Positions 14,601 through 28,311 of a stretch of DNA of 64,000 nt are shown piece by piece. Position numbers and translations under genes: made by a program. Below the pieces are notes generated by a model. It was given only the letters and a program-made list of their open reading frames with translations, was not told where the DNA came from and did not search any database. Each line of letters opens with the position of its first letter. The first letter of the stretch is position 1. The DNA comes from Trichoplax adhaerens (lineage: Eukaryota; Placozoa; Uniplacotomia; Trichoplacea; Trichoplacidae). Location: the NCBI RefSeq assembly GCF_000150275.1, contig NW_002060943.1, positions 2,508,462 to 2,572,461 on the forward strand, given 5' to 3'.

Positions 14601-17600
14601 AAAATTTTCGAGTTAATTACCCACAAATTTCACTAATTAAGAATTAGTTCTGTAGAGAAATTCAAGCAGTCAGATTAATGTTCTAGCTTATCATAATTGT
14701 CTGTATCTTTGTTTAATGATCAAATATAGCTATTACGTCAGTTGCCCTCCAGGGTTTGTTTTAAATCAAAACCATTTTTTCTCATCTATTGTTACACTCG
14801 ACAACTACTGTTGCCAGCTTGTTTTCTATAGTTAGTCAAATAAAAGAATTATATTATTGAATCACCAAGCAAATTTGTATCAACGATTATTATAAGTTTG
14901 ATACTAGTTGATTCATTAAATTTTTCATTTTAACTTACAGAGTACCGTATCTGTTATATTACTATACCAAATTTGCTAGGCGACAAATTTATCAAGAAAA
15001 ACGGCTAAAATTCATAATCAATCCTAGTAATCATCATATTATATCGTAATTTTGGAATTTATAGCCATTTCAAAATTGAAGCTCTATTTGATAGCATAGT
15101 GTAGTATAACTTTAAGAGCAAATTAAATGATATTAACGAGTGGTGATGGATAATTAGTCTAATTATATAATTATGACAAAGGTAAAATCATATCGTATTA
15201 GAGAAAGTAATCTGTTTATGTCTTACTATTGGAATCACACAAGGCTATCTTAGCAACAGTTTCCTAGAAAAATAACGAAAAATTTGAACTTTATTGCACC
15301 TTATAGATAGTATTATTTGTAACATATGCCTTTGCATTGTTAGCAATTACCGTAATTTTGACATTGCTCAACAGATGGGGGTGGAGAAATCATTAATAAA
15401 AGGATAGAAAGAGGGGATCAAGTACGCTGTATTATCTTAAAAATAGTCTAACTGACCTATGTCGTGTGTTACTATAGCAAACAATTTGCAGATAATCTAA
15501 CTTCACTAGGTCTTGTGCATTGAAATAGCACAAAAAAACATGGCTTACCATTTTAACTTCTGCTAGAAAGACTATTAGATTAGCTAATCATAGCGCTTTA
15601 ATCAATTATAATTATTGAAATAACGTTATATATTTCAAATTGGAACAATAGCATTAACCAATGATCGATCTAACTTAATCGATGCACTACTTTCTTATTG
15701 ATTGACTTGATTGATAGATTAATAAATTGCTAGTTGCTATTGTTAATTGACAATATAAGGGTTTAGATTAATTGGATAATTGATTAATGTTTACACCATT
15801 TCATCAAGTTACTGCAATTATAAATATTCAGTAAGGGCTTACCAATACTTTGAGACTATGCAGTAATTAGTTATTATGTAATTAAATCCATTGAAATGTA
15901 CTCTAGGGTTTGATCTCACTAATGACTATTAGCATAAGTGTGTGACAATGATAACTACATTTCAAATTTTTTCTTTTCAGTGAGGTAATGAGGTTATCGT
16001 TTTACTGTTTTTGTTACAGTTTTGTTTAAAAGTAGCAAAATGGAGAAACAACTTGGAATAGAAGCACAGCATCTGATGTTAGCGTATTGTTAATGTTTTT
16101 CCGATCTCTATAGTCATTAATTTTAATTCAAATCATGACAACACGGCTGTCATAATATTGCCATCATCATCATTTGATGTGTTATTTTTCTCTATTCTTT
16201 TTCGCCTATCTGTTGGTAAAATTATTTTTCTCCATGAGTCTATTGTCTCGTTATTACAATAGCTTAAACAATCAACAAGCATTTCCTTTCGATTAAAAAT
16301 TCGTACTCCATATAAAGGCACTGAGGATAACAGTTACAGGAAAAGTATCGAATTAAAGAAATGAATTAAAATATAAACGAACCCAGACACGATAGAACAT
16401 AAAGCGTATAATAACCTGGAAATGGCCGCATGGTTTCATTCCATGACGCTAAAAAAATTATTAAATAGACTGATTGAATGAAAGAGATTTATAAGAAGAA
16501 AGGACGTAGTCGGTAATCCGATTGATATTTTATGGTACATAAGAAAGAATGAAGAAAGTTGCGGTGATCCTTTTCATCTTTATTATCGATAATTTGATTA
16601 TTAAGAAAATATAATTTTGCAATTGTCTTAAGCATTGCTTGTTGATAAAAGACAATTTCTCCAATATAAAATTAATCAACGTTTGGCTTTCTACTGATTA
16701 GAATATCTTAATTCTCTCTTATACCTAAAGTAATAAATTGGTTGTTATGACAACAATAAACTATTTCTTTAAATTTTATTACAAATCATGATAAATGTAG
16801 TGATGTTAAATGGTTTATTTTACTGTAAACAGAAGTATATTTAAGATATCAAACTTTCAGTTGCAAAGTGGCTTGCAATCATTGCTTTGTGATAATAATA
16901 AATTTTTACTGTGATAATTGCTATCTGGAATATGCAAAGGTTTGCACTTAATTTTAAAGACTTAGAATGGGTTACTTCAACGTTTCGAAATATATTAATC
17001 ATTTTAACGTTAGATCCAAAAATTAACTTTCCCCCTTTAGGATTAGACAATAACTGTAAAAATTCAATTAAAATCAAATTTGAATAATAGTGGTATCTAT
17101 GTACAAAAGAAATGATACTGTGCATAACAGATACAATTAAATTGACTATGAGAGGATAAAGTCTTCCTCTCTATCGTTTCGAAATAAACACAACATTGGC
17201 TATCGCGCCATTTGCCTTTCAAAAATTGACCATTAATGTGTCTATACATCCGGTCAAAGATTAGCGGCACTTCTATCTGCCAAAATATTGCTGTACAAAT
17301 TTATCAATTGTATAGTGTATTCACGCATGTATTGATTAAATAACGTTATAATGGACAATTGATTATTCAGTAATTTCATCAACATGCGTATGTGATTAAA
17401 CCGATGGCAGACGTTGTATTATCTATCGAAGATAATTACAAAAGGTAGATTATAAATTGTCTTGTCTATTCTAAACTAATAGTCCTACGCATTTTTTAGC
17501 CTATTGATAACGTTAGAAACTTAATCAAGATCATAAGGTAAGATTTATTTGCGATTAAGTTGTTGATGATTAGGCCAACAAATAACAAGTTTATTTAAAA

Positions 17601-20186
17601 AAGTATCCCACTGATGACGTAAACTATATAGTGATTCAATTTTATTATCATCATTTTTTTCTTCAGCATCTGGCTACGATGTTAATCAATTCCTTTGACT
17701 AAAAAGATAAACCCTAAAACTGGCTATATGCAAGGAAGTATAGGCTATGAGTTATCTAAAACATTAAAATAACATTAAAATTAGCTTTAATACAAACATT
17801 AAGGAATGCTATGACATGAATATTCCACATATCAAATAAGTGTACGCTCTATGTGAAAAGATACCAGCTTTTGCAAGAAAATACTAATTTGATATAACAT
17901 TGTATATTTTTACTTCTTAGTGAGAGTTGAGATATGCTGTCGTATTGGCAACTAGCTATATCATGGGTATCTAATATCTCAGAATGTTTCATTCAAAAGT
18001 AATGGTGTATTAACATAGTGCTATAGGATAACTAAATCATGTCAGATCTTCTTCAGATTTAGAGTTTCTAGATTAATTATTACATTTGGAACGCCGAACC
18101 AATGTTTGTAACGAGAGCTAATCAGTGAGTGGCTGCGTTAAGTTAGATTAGAGGCTATTATTGCTATTTGCTACAGCTACTAAATTGATCGGAAAATTTT
18201 AATTACAAAGTTATAAATAATTTTATAGATGACAAAAATTAGACTTGATCCTATATTGCTTTGCAATACTACTGAAGCTAAAATATGCCATTCTTGTAAA
18301 ATTTGGATGTAATTTTTTAGTTTCTAATGTATCATCTCATTTTTTAATATAATTGAGTGTCTCATAATTAATATAAACGTAGTTATTATACTGTACATGA
18401 TCGAAGCACGTAAAGGATGTCATTTAATGTGTATATTTTGGTATTTATATGACTATTCTTCTCTCGCTGATCTAACACATTTATTATAGCCATCATTGAT
18501 CTAAATCTTTATCGATTTAAAGAATATAGCGTGCTATCAGCTTTATAACTTGAATATAATTCTAAGTGCATAATTCTAAGTGCGCAATTTTATCAGCTTT
18601 TATAATCCATATAGACTTCTAGTCAAGTATATGAAGCATTATACTGATATTACTCGATCTGATGACATCTTAAATAGTAGAATTTCGCAGCAGGAACAAC
18701 GATAGCTATACGACAGTTGTTGTAGCAGTAACTGAAATTGATAGTTTATCGATCTCCCATTGAAAAAGGAAAGTAAATAAAATATTATTCAAGCCTAGCT
18801 AATCTTATAACATATGCTCAGGCATCATGTTAAGATTGCTCGATGTAGTAATGAGATATAATTATGGCTCTTTGATGCTTAAAATACCTTAAGAACATTG
18901 AATATGAATATATTTGCTCTCTTGTTCCACAGATCTTGTTAGTTTCCTTTATAATCAAAAATAAATTTATGCTGACGTATTATACTAAAATACATTGTTA
19001 TTAACTTTGTAACTTAGTAAATTATCATTTTCAAGGATTTATAATCTACCACTATTCAATTTCGTAAGCATCTTTAGAATGATAACATTGAAACTGTTAA
19101 ATCATTTTGAAGCCTAACTGTTTTAACCGTCTTACTAAGCTGTACAGTAGATTGGCGCAATGATACGCGAGATTGCATTAGTCATTCTGTTTGCTTATAA
19201 CCAGCAATGATTCTAGTAATTATCATGGTCATGAAAACTATATTATTTGAACGCTTGGCCACGGAGCTTTATCACTTAATTAATATTTTTCTCATAACAA
19301 ACATAGTGATGTAATAAGGTACGGCATATCAGTATTATATAAAAGTTTACTCAATAAAGATTAAATAAATGTTTAATATGACAATTATTTGATGCAAGAA
19401 AAACTTTTATGTGGCATGGATTCCAATGGTATTCGACAATTTTAAAAGCTGATTAATCAAGCAAACTAAATATTGGAGCCTGTACAATAAAAGAAATCTT
19501 GCCCAATACAGTCGATAAATTGGATGAAAAAGTTATTTCAGAAGTCATTTTCTATTATTAAAGAAGGTAATTTGAGCATTTCCATTCGCTATTGCCAAAT
19601 CAGAATCATGAAAGAATTTCATTCCGTATGTTGCATCTCCTTTAATTAGATTATGGTAATCGACAGCGAATTAGATGTCATCTACTGGAATCGATTGCTA
19701 GTAAGTACAGTAAGCAGATAGGTTGAGTTTAAACAAAGTTATTATAAGATTGTGTAGATTAATTGTAATTATTGTCTGATCATTTATTGTTATAAAGGTG
19801 ATTATCATGATTGGAAGGCTTTGAAAGATTAGATTTTTTTAATCAATTCAAAATCAATGCTATAAACATCTGGCTTCACCTCCCCTCCCTGTCTATAATA
19901 AAGTAATTATTGTTGTTGTTGATGTTATTAATGGTTGTCCGTTTGATGTTGACAAATGTAATTAAAAAATAGAAGCTTTTTTTATCTTGACACATCTTTT
20001 TTGATTTAGATTCAATGCTCCGAGGGAAGTTTGTATATTGCATCAGCTGTGCGGTTATAACAAAAGATTTGTTGCTAACTTCATTATAATATTTTTTTCA
20101 TGCATAGGCGTTGATTGGAAACACGTGTCAAGGATATTAATGGTTATTGTGTACAATACAACATACGCCATGATTCAAAACTAGCA
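5642..20186. other. Long gene-free interval upstream of DBX
   Basis: About 14.5 kb of AT-rich sequence. No frame of 60 codons or more exists between 6248 and 10749. The few longer frames elsewhere (10750-10980, 11413-11613, 16133-16321, 16841-17125) have no recognisable family. I see no transposase, reverse transcriptase or convincing RNA gene. The interval may hold regulatory DNA for the homeobox gene, or genes whose exons are too short to see by eye. A minor direct repeat lies near 18557-18584. Confidence 0.4.
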
Positions 20187-20195
20187 TATATAAAG
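20187..20195 (+). promoter_or_regulatory. Candidate TATA box of the DBX gene
   Basis: TATATAAAG lies about 460 bp before the DBX start codon at 20655 and fits the TATA consensus well. A transcription start about 25-30 bp downstream would give a 5' leader of about 430 nt if unspliced. Chance matches are common in DNA this AT-rich, so it is only a candidate. Confidence 0.35.
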
Positions 20196-20654
20196 CTTGA
20201 CCTGGGCTCATTTGCACTCATCATTCTCTTGATGCGATCATTTAATCAACTGATAGTGAATAACATAAACTATTACGTCTAAGTTTTGGCCTTGCAGTGA
20301 TTCTGAAAACTCTGGTCATTTTTCTCCTTCTTCGAATTGAGTTATTCCAACTCATTAGTTGATCATTGATTAATCTTTCAAACGTATACGGTTAAACACC
20401 ATTGGAAAGGAAATTAGCAATTATTAATTAAGAATTTATCCACTTCTCAATTTACTCTACCAAAGTTATCACTTGGTAATCGCTATACGGTATGATAAGT
20501 ATTCATATTTGATAAATTCTTTAACAAGATGAAGAAAAAGGCGTTTAATCAATCGTTTTTTCAATTTTTTTATATCTACAGATCTTGTCAAGTTCAAGCA
20601 TTATAACTTAAAATTATCGAATCATTTTTACAACGTAAAATCTAGCTATCGAAA

Positions 20655-23575
20655 ATGTTCCACAATCTAGCTGTCCCGACTCCATTTTATCATCATCCAG
20701 CCATATTTCATCCTCATTTGGCTCCATATCTACCACCACAACCGCAAGCCAACAATGTTCAAGGACTAATTTATAAATCGCAAGGACAAATGGATGGAAG
20801 CAATCACTGCATAGCAACAGCTGCCAACCACAATTCGAATAATATTGCTACTGCTGTCGCTGCTGCCGCTGCTGCTAATGTAGGTAATCAAATTGGTAGT
20901 AATGCAAGTGAGAATAACGCTTTAAAATTTGGCGTTAATGCTATTCTCTCCAGTCGTCTCAATCCAACTGGATTAGTGTGTAAGTAATCAAAGTCAAATT
21001 ATTTAGTTCTTTAAATTAATAAAAATTTAAGTGCACGATATAAGATGAAATGCAAGCGATCACGTATTAACTATAATAAATAACCTTATCATCCTATCAT
21101 TAAACTCGAACTACTTTCTGATCAACACGTAGTATTGTAGCAATAACCCAGCTACCTAGAGCGTAATTTCGTTCTTGATTGGCATCAATTTGATAACTAT
21201 TATTTAGATATAAAATAATTGTAGTTAGAGTACGATATCCCCTTAATCAACTAACAATAACACACTATATCACGATAAATCTTTCAATTCAAATTGAATT
21301 TCCTACCGTTGACCTTAATTTTAACTTTTTTTGTTTTGGACTTATAACAACTATACCTCAAAAAGATCCTCCATTGAATTCCAATGACAAATCATTCTAT
21401 CCACCCAACAGAACACTCTTAGCTGGCGTTACATCGCAATATCCTTATAATATTAAAGGACTAACAGGTAAGATCTTCATAGATCTTAGTAACTGTTCCT
21501 CTTATATATCACCATTATTATCAATAAGAAGAATAACAACAATAATAAACATTTTATTGTCTACTGACGGCATGGTGCCAACCAATTGGCACAAAGACTT
21601 TAACACACAAATAACATTTGATTAAATGTAACCGTATAATTGAAATGATTATATAATTATAGTATCGGTTTTTGCATTTTCATTATTATTTTGCATTATT
21701 CTTCCTTTAGAGGATTAACTACTTTTCCTATTTTTAATGATTTTAAAGCCAAGCTTAGAAGCTTTTTTTCTTTTATTACTGTATCATGTGTTGATGCCAC
21801 TAATGTTGCCAGATGCAGTACATAGTTGAAGGGGATGATGACATTATCGATAAAATCCTCCTCTTCCTTTAAATGCCATCAGTGACTAGCATGATTCAGT
21901 TTGATGACGCGAGCACATTGTGCCATAAACGAAAAAGAACGCTTCTCGCTTTATGATAAAAGAACTTTAAACTTAAAGTTTCTTTGTTCCTGTATAAAGT
22001 TGATGTATTTATCATTAAGTAATTAAAATGAGTGGTATCAACTATCTATCAACGTATAAAGCGACTTCTTAAGTGAATGAACGAAATAACAAATTTATTT
22101 TATTGTGGAAGATATGTAGAGATTATTTATTATTGATAAATTATTTCATAATTATATTATTATTTTACTGTTGACGATGTTGTTTGCCTTCTACTTTAAA
22201 GCGATAAAGATTAATTTCTTGTACTTAATTATGATGACTGTTTACAATGGAAAGATAGAATAATACCTTAAACTGTAATCGGTGGTAAATTGATAATGAA
22301 ATAGTAGTTTAATCTTTCATATTAAATAAGTATAATTTTAATTGTTGTCAAAATAACAAGACAGGAATAGAGATCTCGCATACAGTGTTCTAGAAATTTA
22401 GAACAATTGATCCATTATTACAATAGTATGTTAACGACGCTCGTTACAAATCACGTTACAGAAGAAAAATTTACTAATTAGTAACTGACAGTTAATGCTA
22501 TTACAATCTTACTAATGCGAACAGATTTATTAACAATCATTAAACAGAGAACAATTAATTGTTATTGCATATAGGATCAGCTCCATATTCTTCATACTCT
22601 TGGCCGATTACTCCACATGATGGCAGTAAGCAAAAAAGAACCATGCTAAGAAGAGCAGTTTTTACCGAGCAACAACGCAAAGGACTCGAGAAGCGATTTC
22701 AAGTTCAAAAATATATTTCGAAATCAGAGAGAAGGAAGCTCGCTACCAAGTTAAATCTGAAAGATTCTCAAGTTAAAATTTGGTTTCAGGTAATTAAAAT
22801 ACATATTATAGCCGCAGTATAACGCGCTAACGGTTGAATTCTATATTAATGTTTTCAGTAATAAGTTTGATAAGCTTAATAACTCCTATGCTTGAATGGT
22901 GCCCATGTCGTGATCGATACAATGTACACCGATCATAGTCTACGAAATATAATATTTAATGACATACTGTATGATCTTTCATCATGATATAATTAGTGCT
23001 GGGCCAACACTTTATAGCAACTATGAATGAAACGATAATTAATATTATGCGACTAATTGATAGTTCATCAGATTTGATATCTTGAAGAAAGTTTGTCTCC
23101 GTAAAGTGTTATCTTTTCTATTAACATTAATGATCAAGTTATTGATTAAGTAGCATTAATAAACGATGCTACTAAATAAATGGATAAAGCTGTTATTGTC
23201 AGTAGTTTCCGGACATTCTTAACTATTAGAGAAAGTCCATTGAAAATTTTAGAATTCTGTTGTAAAGTACTAATTAAAATTAGAGTAATAAATATTGAAT
23301 ATGGCTATAGTTTAGCTTGATTATATTCATTAGCTAATCTATTCTATTTTTGGATCATACAGAATCGCAGGATGAAATGGCGAAACTGCAAAGAAAGAGA
23401 AAAATCAATAATTTTAACAGATGATGGTAAAGCGGAACAATATACAAGCGACGATGACGATGATGATAGTTGCTACGAAATGAAGCCTACAAGTGAAGAT
23501 GAAACTTTTAACACAACTGGCAATAAGTCGGATCAGAGCGAAAGATCCAGCATAGGGGATGTTGACGACGTATAA
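20655..23575 (+). CDS. DBX: DBX-family homeobox transcription factor, four coding exons
   Basis: Coding exons are 20655-20979, 21366-21467, 22575-22789 and 23363-23575. They join in phase to 855 nt, 284 aa plus stop TAA. The N-terminus is rich in His, Pro, Gln and Asn, with six alanines at 69-74. Residues 91-100, KFGVNAILSS, match the motif of vertebrate DBX1 upstream of its homeodomain, probably a Groucho-binding eh1-like repressor motif. The homeodomain spans about 165-224 and has typical DBX signatures: LRRAVF, QKYISK, LKDSQVKIWFQ, NRRMKWRN. Helix 3 has Q50 and N51, as in most Antp/NK-like homeodomains. The C-terminal tail is acidic, with six aspartates at 244-249; an acidic tail is also seen in vertebrate DBX1. 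It is a nuclear, sequence-specific DNA-binding protein and probably a repressor. In bilaterians DBX patterns interneurons; its role here is unknown. Assignment to DBX is strong; the exact edges of exon 2 are less certain. Confidence 0.93.
22790..23362 (+). other. DBX intron 3, splitting the homeodomain
   Basis: The intron lies exactly between homeodomain codons Q50 and N51 (WFQ then NRR), in phase 0, with donor GTAATT and acceptor ATACAG. The other DBX introns are 20980-21365 and 21468-22574, both phase 1. None contains a further exon that I can see. Confidence 0.9.
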
Positions 23576-23744
23576 TTAATCAATGCCCTCGTTGTCGTAA
23601 GATTTTCACGCGATCTGACAATAGTGACAACAGCAGGGATGATGTTACCAATAATTTATAATGATAATCGTGCATTTAGGTTATGTATTGTACAGTGATG
23701 AGGAACAAGAGATCGTTGTTCAAACGACTTTCAAAATTGTTCCT

Positions 23745-23750
23745 ATTAAA
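23745..23750 (+). terminator. Possible poly(A) signal of DBX
   Basis: ATTAAA, the commonest variant of AATAAA, is 170 nt after the DBX stop codon. No cDNA is available, and such hexamers are frequent in AT-rich DNA. Confidence 0.3.
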
Positions 23751-24819
23751 TAATTATGACGCTATACTTATTGGTACAGCTGTAGTATTGTCATTACTCT
23801 TTCGTTTGAGTGTTCAACATAGTGTTGTAAGAATAGTATAATAATATCAAGGTAACAACTTAATTCCATGATAAGAGTCTAAAGTTTTATTAATTAATTA
23901 ATTCAATTAATAAGGCTTTTGGTAACATTTAGATTGCAGCATTATCTCATTTAGCTGATTTTTCTGGTAACATGATGACAGTTGATTTACTCACATTTCG
24001 ACGATGCACAAAATTGTTAGATCATAATACTAAGTGATCGAGGTTTTAAGAAGCAACAATGTTAAAAATTGAAAGTTTTCATGGACCAACTTTGCGCTAT
24101 CAATTACTGGGTAAGCCTTTCATGTTGATATACTGATAATTAAGCAGCAGATGGGCCTACTGATTTTTAAATGAGCATCACTGGAAGCTACTGAAAAATA
24201 CATATAAATGAGCTCCTTATTTCAACGTAACTACTGTATTCTTGTCTCCTATGGGTGATATGTACGTAACACTTACGTCAGAAATAGCTGTATTTATAGC
24301 TCTATTAATCAAAGCTGTAATTAATGTATTGCAATTTTAGTAATTGTTGTTATAAGTTCTATTAATAGTAACTCTTCATATTGTTTTCCGGCTACTGTTG
24401 CATCGCCCTGTTGGAATTAATGTATTAGCGGAAGAGATAGCAAGTAGGAAACATCTTTAACGTCAATAGTCCAAAGTACTATTATCAATATTTTTGGCGT
24501 CATCGTTTAATAAGCCAATTATGACAATCTAATTATCATTATTTATTTAGAATTACTAATGTCTTATATCGTTTGTGTCAAATTTGTATAACTAATAACG
24601 TTTTGTTAGCAATATCTAAAGTATAATTTTAAGTAGATTATCTGCAAATTTACTACGCACACCTACGTGCTGATTCTTAACGCAGCTAAAAATCGAGCAT
24701 TCATTCATTGATTAATTAATAATCCTATCATCATCGTTTATCATATAATTACACTATATGGACGTGGTATATTATTAACAATTTTAGTATATCATGTAAT
24801 TGCAAAACTATATATTCTA

Positions 24820-24925
24820 ATATATTTATATAAATATGTGTCTGTATATATGATGTATACGTATATCTATATGCACGTATATGTAATGTGTAGTGTATGT
24901 GTATATGCGTGTATGTATGCAGAAG
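24820..24925. repeat. Imperfect TGTATA/TATG simple repeat
   Basis: About 100 bp made of alternating purine-pyrimidine words such as TATATG, GTATAC, TGTGTATG and GCGTGTATG. It is an imperfect microsatellite in the DBX 3' intergenic region. It gives rise to a meaningless Tyr/His/Thr-rich frame on the minus strand. Confidence 0.7.
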
Positions 24926-27900
24926 GAATTGCAATCAAAATCTCTGTAACATGGCGTAAAATGGTAATAATAATTTAATCAGTGTTCATATTATTGCTGA
25001 AAACAATCATAGGTATGGAGACTTGAATCAATAAAGCAAAATTATGATTGCCGTAAAAGACCGTTGTAAATATAATTGAAAATGGACCTTTAGTAAAGAC
25101 GAATTACTGTCTTTGTAAGTTTCAGGAGTACCATTTTAGTGGCGATATAGTTTTACATTTTACATTAAGTAATACTGCCCATTGCACAATACCATACATT
25201 TAAACAAGCAGCACTCTAAAAAATTGAGCAGCCGTGACTGAATTTTGAACAATCTCTACCTTTCATTATTACTGATTGCGACATTGTTCAACTGTCAAGT
25301 CTCGGTCTACGCTTTACCCATTGACCTTTTTTTTATTTCAAGCCACAACATTATAAGCAGTATCAAATGGTGATTGAAAAGATTGATAAGTCTGATAACT
25401 ATCTTTTTGTGAAGAGGAATATACACTATTAATAATTTAGCTCATATTGTTGAGTATGACCTTTCATTTTGATCAGGGTAGGATTGATGTAACGTAATTC
25501 AATATTTGAAATTGTAGACTATTGGGCCGTGTTTAACATGATGTGCAGTATATTTATCTTAAGATATATTTAGTAGCTCTTAACCATAGGCTGTGGTGGA
25601 AGATTCTATGCTGCAGTACAGAGGATGATATACCGTAGGGTATCGAGATACTGCGAAGGTTAGAGGTAAAAAATAGAACTGTAAACTTATACAGTATAAG
25701 ATACGGTTAGTTCATGGTACTCTGACTGGTATAAATAATGTCTACGTGAATACTGTGGTAGTTTCTATATTGGATTAATGATGGTCTCTGTAAAATGTTG
25801 TTACTAATAATAATCTAAATATACTGTATGTAAAACATGGTAGAATGCTACTATACTGATGGTAGCTGCGAATGCCATGAAAAGTAGATTATAGGCTGGC
25901 AACTTAGGTTATCCTAGTCGTTCTTTCCAGAAGTGTTTCGTAGTTATATTCGGCTGGAGTAGAGTGTGCATAGAGCATTATCTTTGTTTTTAATTTTCTA
26001 TCAATTTTGGATTTTCGTCATCGGTTATATCACACATGGCGTAGGTGGCCTCAAGAGGTCACATTGGCCCGCAGAATTTCAGGATAGATAGTAAAGACTT
26101 TGAAATAAATGGGTAAAATTAAAATTTCAAGGAAGGCATTCCTATTTGCTATAACTGATTGACGTCAGTAAGCTCAACCACGGCTGTGGCTGGGTTCTGT
26201 GCTCATAGCGTTCAGAAAAAAGAGTTTTTTCTTTAACTGTCTGACTGTACTGTAAGTACACTGTCCAGCAGATCTCTGCGGTAGGAAGTAGCTATTATGT
26301 TGTATGAGGGAATTGCTGCAAGTTCTATTTTTGTATTTTCACCGTGATTTTACCATCGAAAATGATAAAAGTATACATGGCACAGTGGGTGCCAACCTTG
26401 TCAAAATATCGTTTAGCAAAGTTGGTGAACATCAAGAATTTGATATGAATTTGCTGTTTTTGTGTTTGCACAACTTGTGAAGTAGCCACCATTTTAAGAA
26501 TTAACCGTGTGAGTGTACGTCCAAATGTTCATGAAACATTGTTAGAATGATTTATGCTTGTACTGAAATTTAAGCCTCCATGCAAAATTCAATTTTAATT
26601 ACCATGGCCTTGACTGAATTTAGCTCCGAGTACAGAAGGGGTAAGAAAAAAAAGAAATTTTCAATCCTGTACCTCTATGGCGACTGATCTCAGTAATGCC
26701 TTCGATTTCCTTTTAACTACTTGTACTGTACTGTATACTATAGAGTGTAAATCGGCCACGGTAAAGCGTAGTCAACGACTACTATTTCTACTGGTCCACG
26801 ATACAGAACAGTCATGGTAGGCGACTCTTCACTCTAACCCTCAATTCAACTCTTCTCTTTTTCAAAATAATTTGTTTCACAGTCTGTTTTAAGGAACTTC
26901 TAGAAAAGCAAAGCGAAAACAAAATTTTCCAGTACCCAAGTCCATGACCTATAGTAATGTAGCCTTAAAGTCCACATTCAATCAATTTTCGGTATTGCCG
27001 TAATATTGGCTTCTACAAGTCATGCGTACTGCCCTATACTGGACGGTGGTGAACAGCAATCACTAAAATTGAAAGCGAGTACTTAACATTGACATGATTT
27101 AACAGCAGGTCTTTACTAGTGCTCAATTGATTACTTTTACCCTTTCAACAACAGCAACTGTGGCAGGAGAAAAACATAATGTGAGTTATTTTATTACGTT
27201 AGAAGTTATGATAAAGAATGGAATGGTTAATGATGATATTTTATCTTTCTACTGTCATCTTGTATCGTATTTATTTAATATGATGGATGCCATACCAGTG
27301 GAGTTGAGCGTATTGCAATTATTGTGTTGACTTGTTAATTCAAAACGTTGCTGCCTGTAAGCATAATCCAATCTTTTCGTACTTTTAGTTGCCAATCGTA
27401 GTGACGACAACCGATATAATATCGAATTCAATAAAACACTTTGCAATTTCAAGCCTTAATAGGCCAGGCCTACTTGCTAATGTACGGCATGTGAGTTGGA
27501 GTAGTTGATCGAGAATTGCCACCGGCTCCAATAGCGAGCCACATGCAGTAATTGCACCATACTTTGCCCATACGGCTTAGTAGAACAACGGCAACACCTG
27601 ATAGGACCACGATGACATGAAATTAATTGCTAGTTATTCTTGACTAGACTTGCTGAAAATGATTTAGTGCTACAGAGTTGTCGTATTAACCTATGCGTAA
27701 AATACTTTGAGATGTGTACTTACTTATTGGCTATTTGATGCTTTGCTACCAAAATCGGTGTTCTAAAAGTAAGAAGGTACCATACACTCGCATAGCGATT
27801 ACTGCACTTAGACTCTACTTTGCCTAACCTTATTGATTGGATTGGTCACGTTTTGCAGGATGATATACACAACTTATTTTGCCTGATAAAATCAGAATAT

Positions 27901-28311
27901 TTTTCAACTATATCGTTTTATGATGTATTCTACCCTTTATTCTTTAGTATTAGATTAAAAAAACAGTACGTTGTATATCCGTTTGTTTCGGAATAAATAA
28001 TTGAATAAATTAATGCTCTGTTCTATACTGTAGTTTTCTGAACATCTATCATTATCGACATACTTCAAAAGTCGATATTATTATTTTACAGTTAGTATTC
28101 TCATTGCGTTATTATCATTAGCAGGTGCTGGTAGGTAAAAAGTGAAACAAGGTAGAGATAGTGCTTTAAACTGCTAGAGAAATCACTTGCTGATCTTGAT
28201 TGCTAAATACTTTAGGCGAAAAAATAAAATGCTACGCGATTAGATTGTTTTCAATGAAACTTTCAACGTGACAGATTCATTTTCCTATAGAAAGTAAATA
28301 AAATCTCCATC

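Larger units (their letters stand above)
23576..28311. other. Intergenic interval between DBX and the R-SNARE gene
   Basis: Apart from the possible DBX 3' end and a TG/TA-rich simple repeat near 24.8-24.9 kb, I see no gene. Frames at 27127-27330 (+), 27255-27452 (-) and 28332-28598 (-) have no family signature and look like chance frames. Scattered copies of CTGTACTGTA-like sequence (for example near 26247 and 26725) foreshadow the palindrome cluster at 35-38 kb. Confidence 0.4.
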
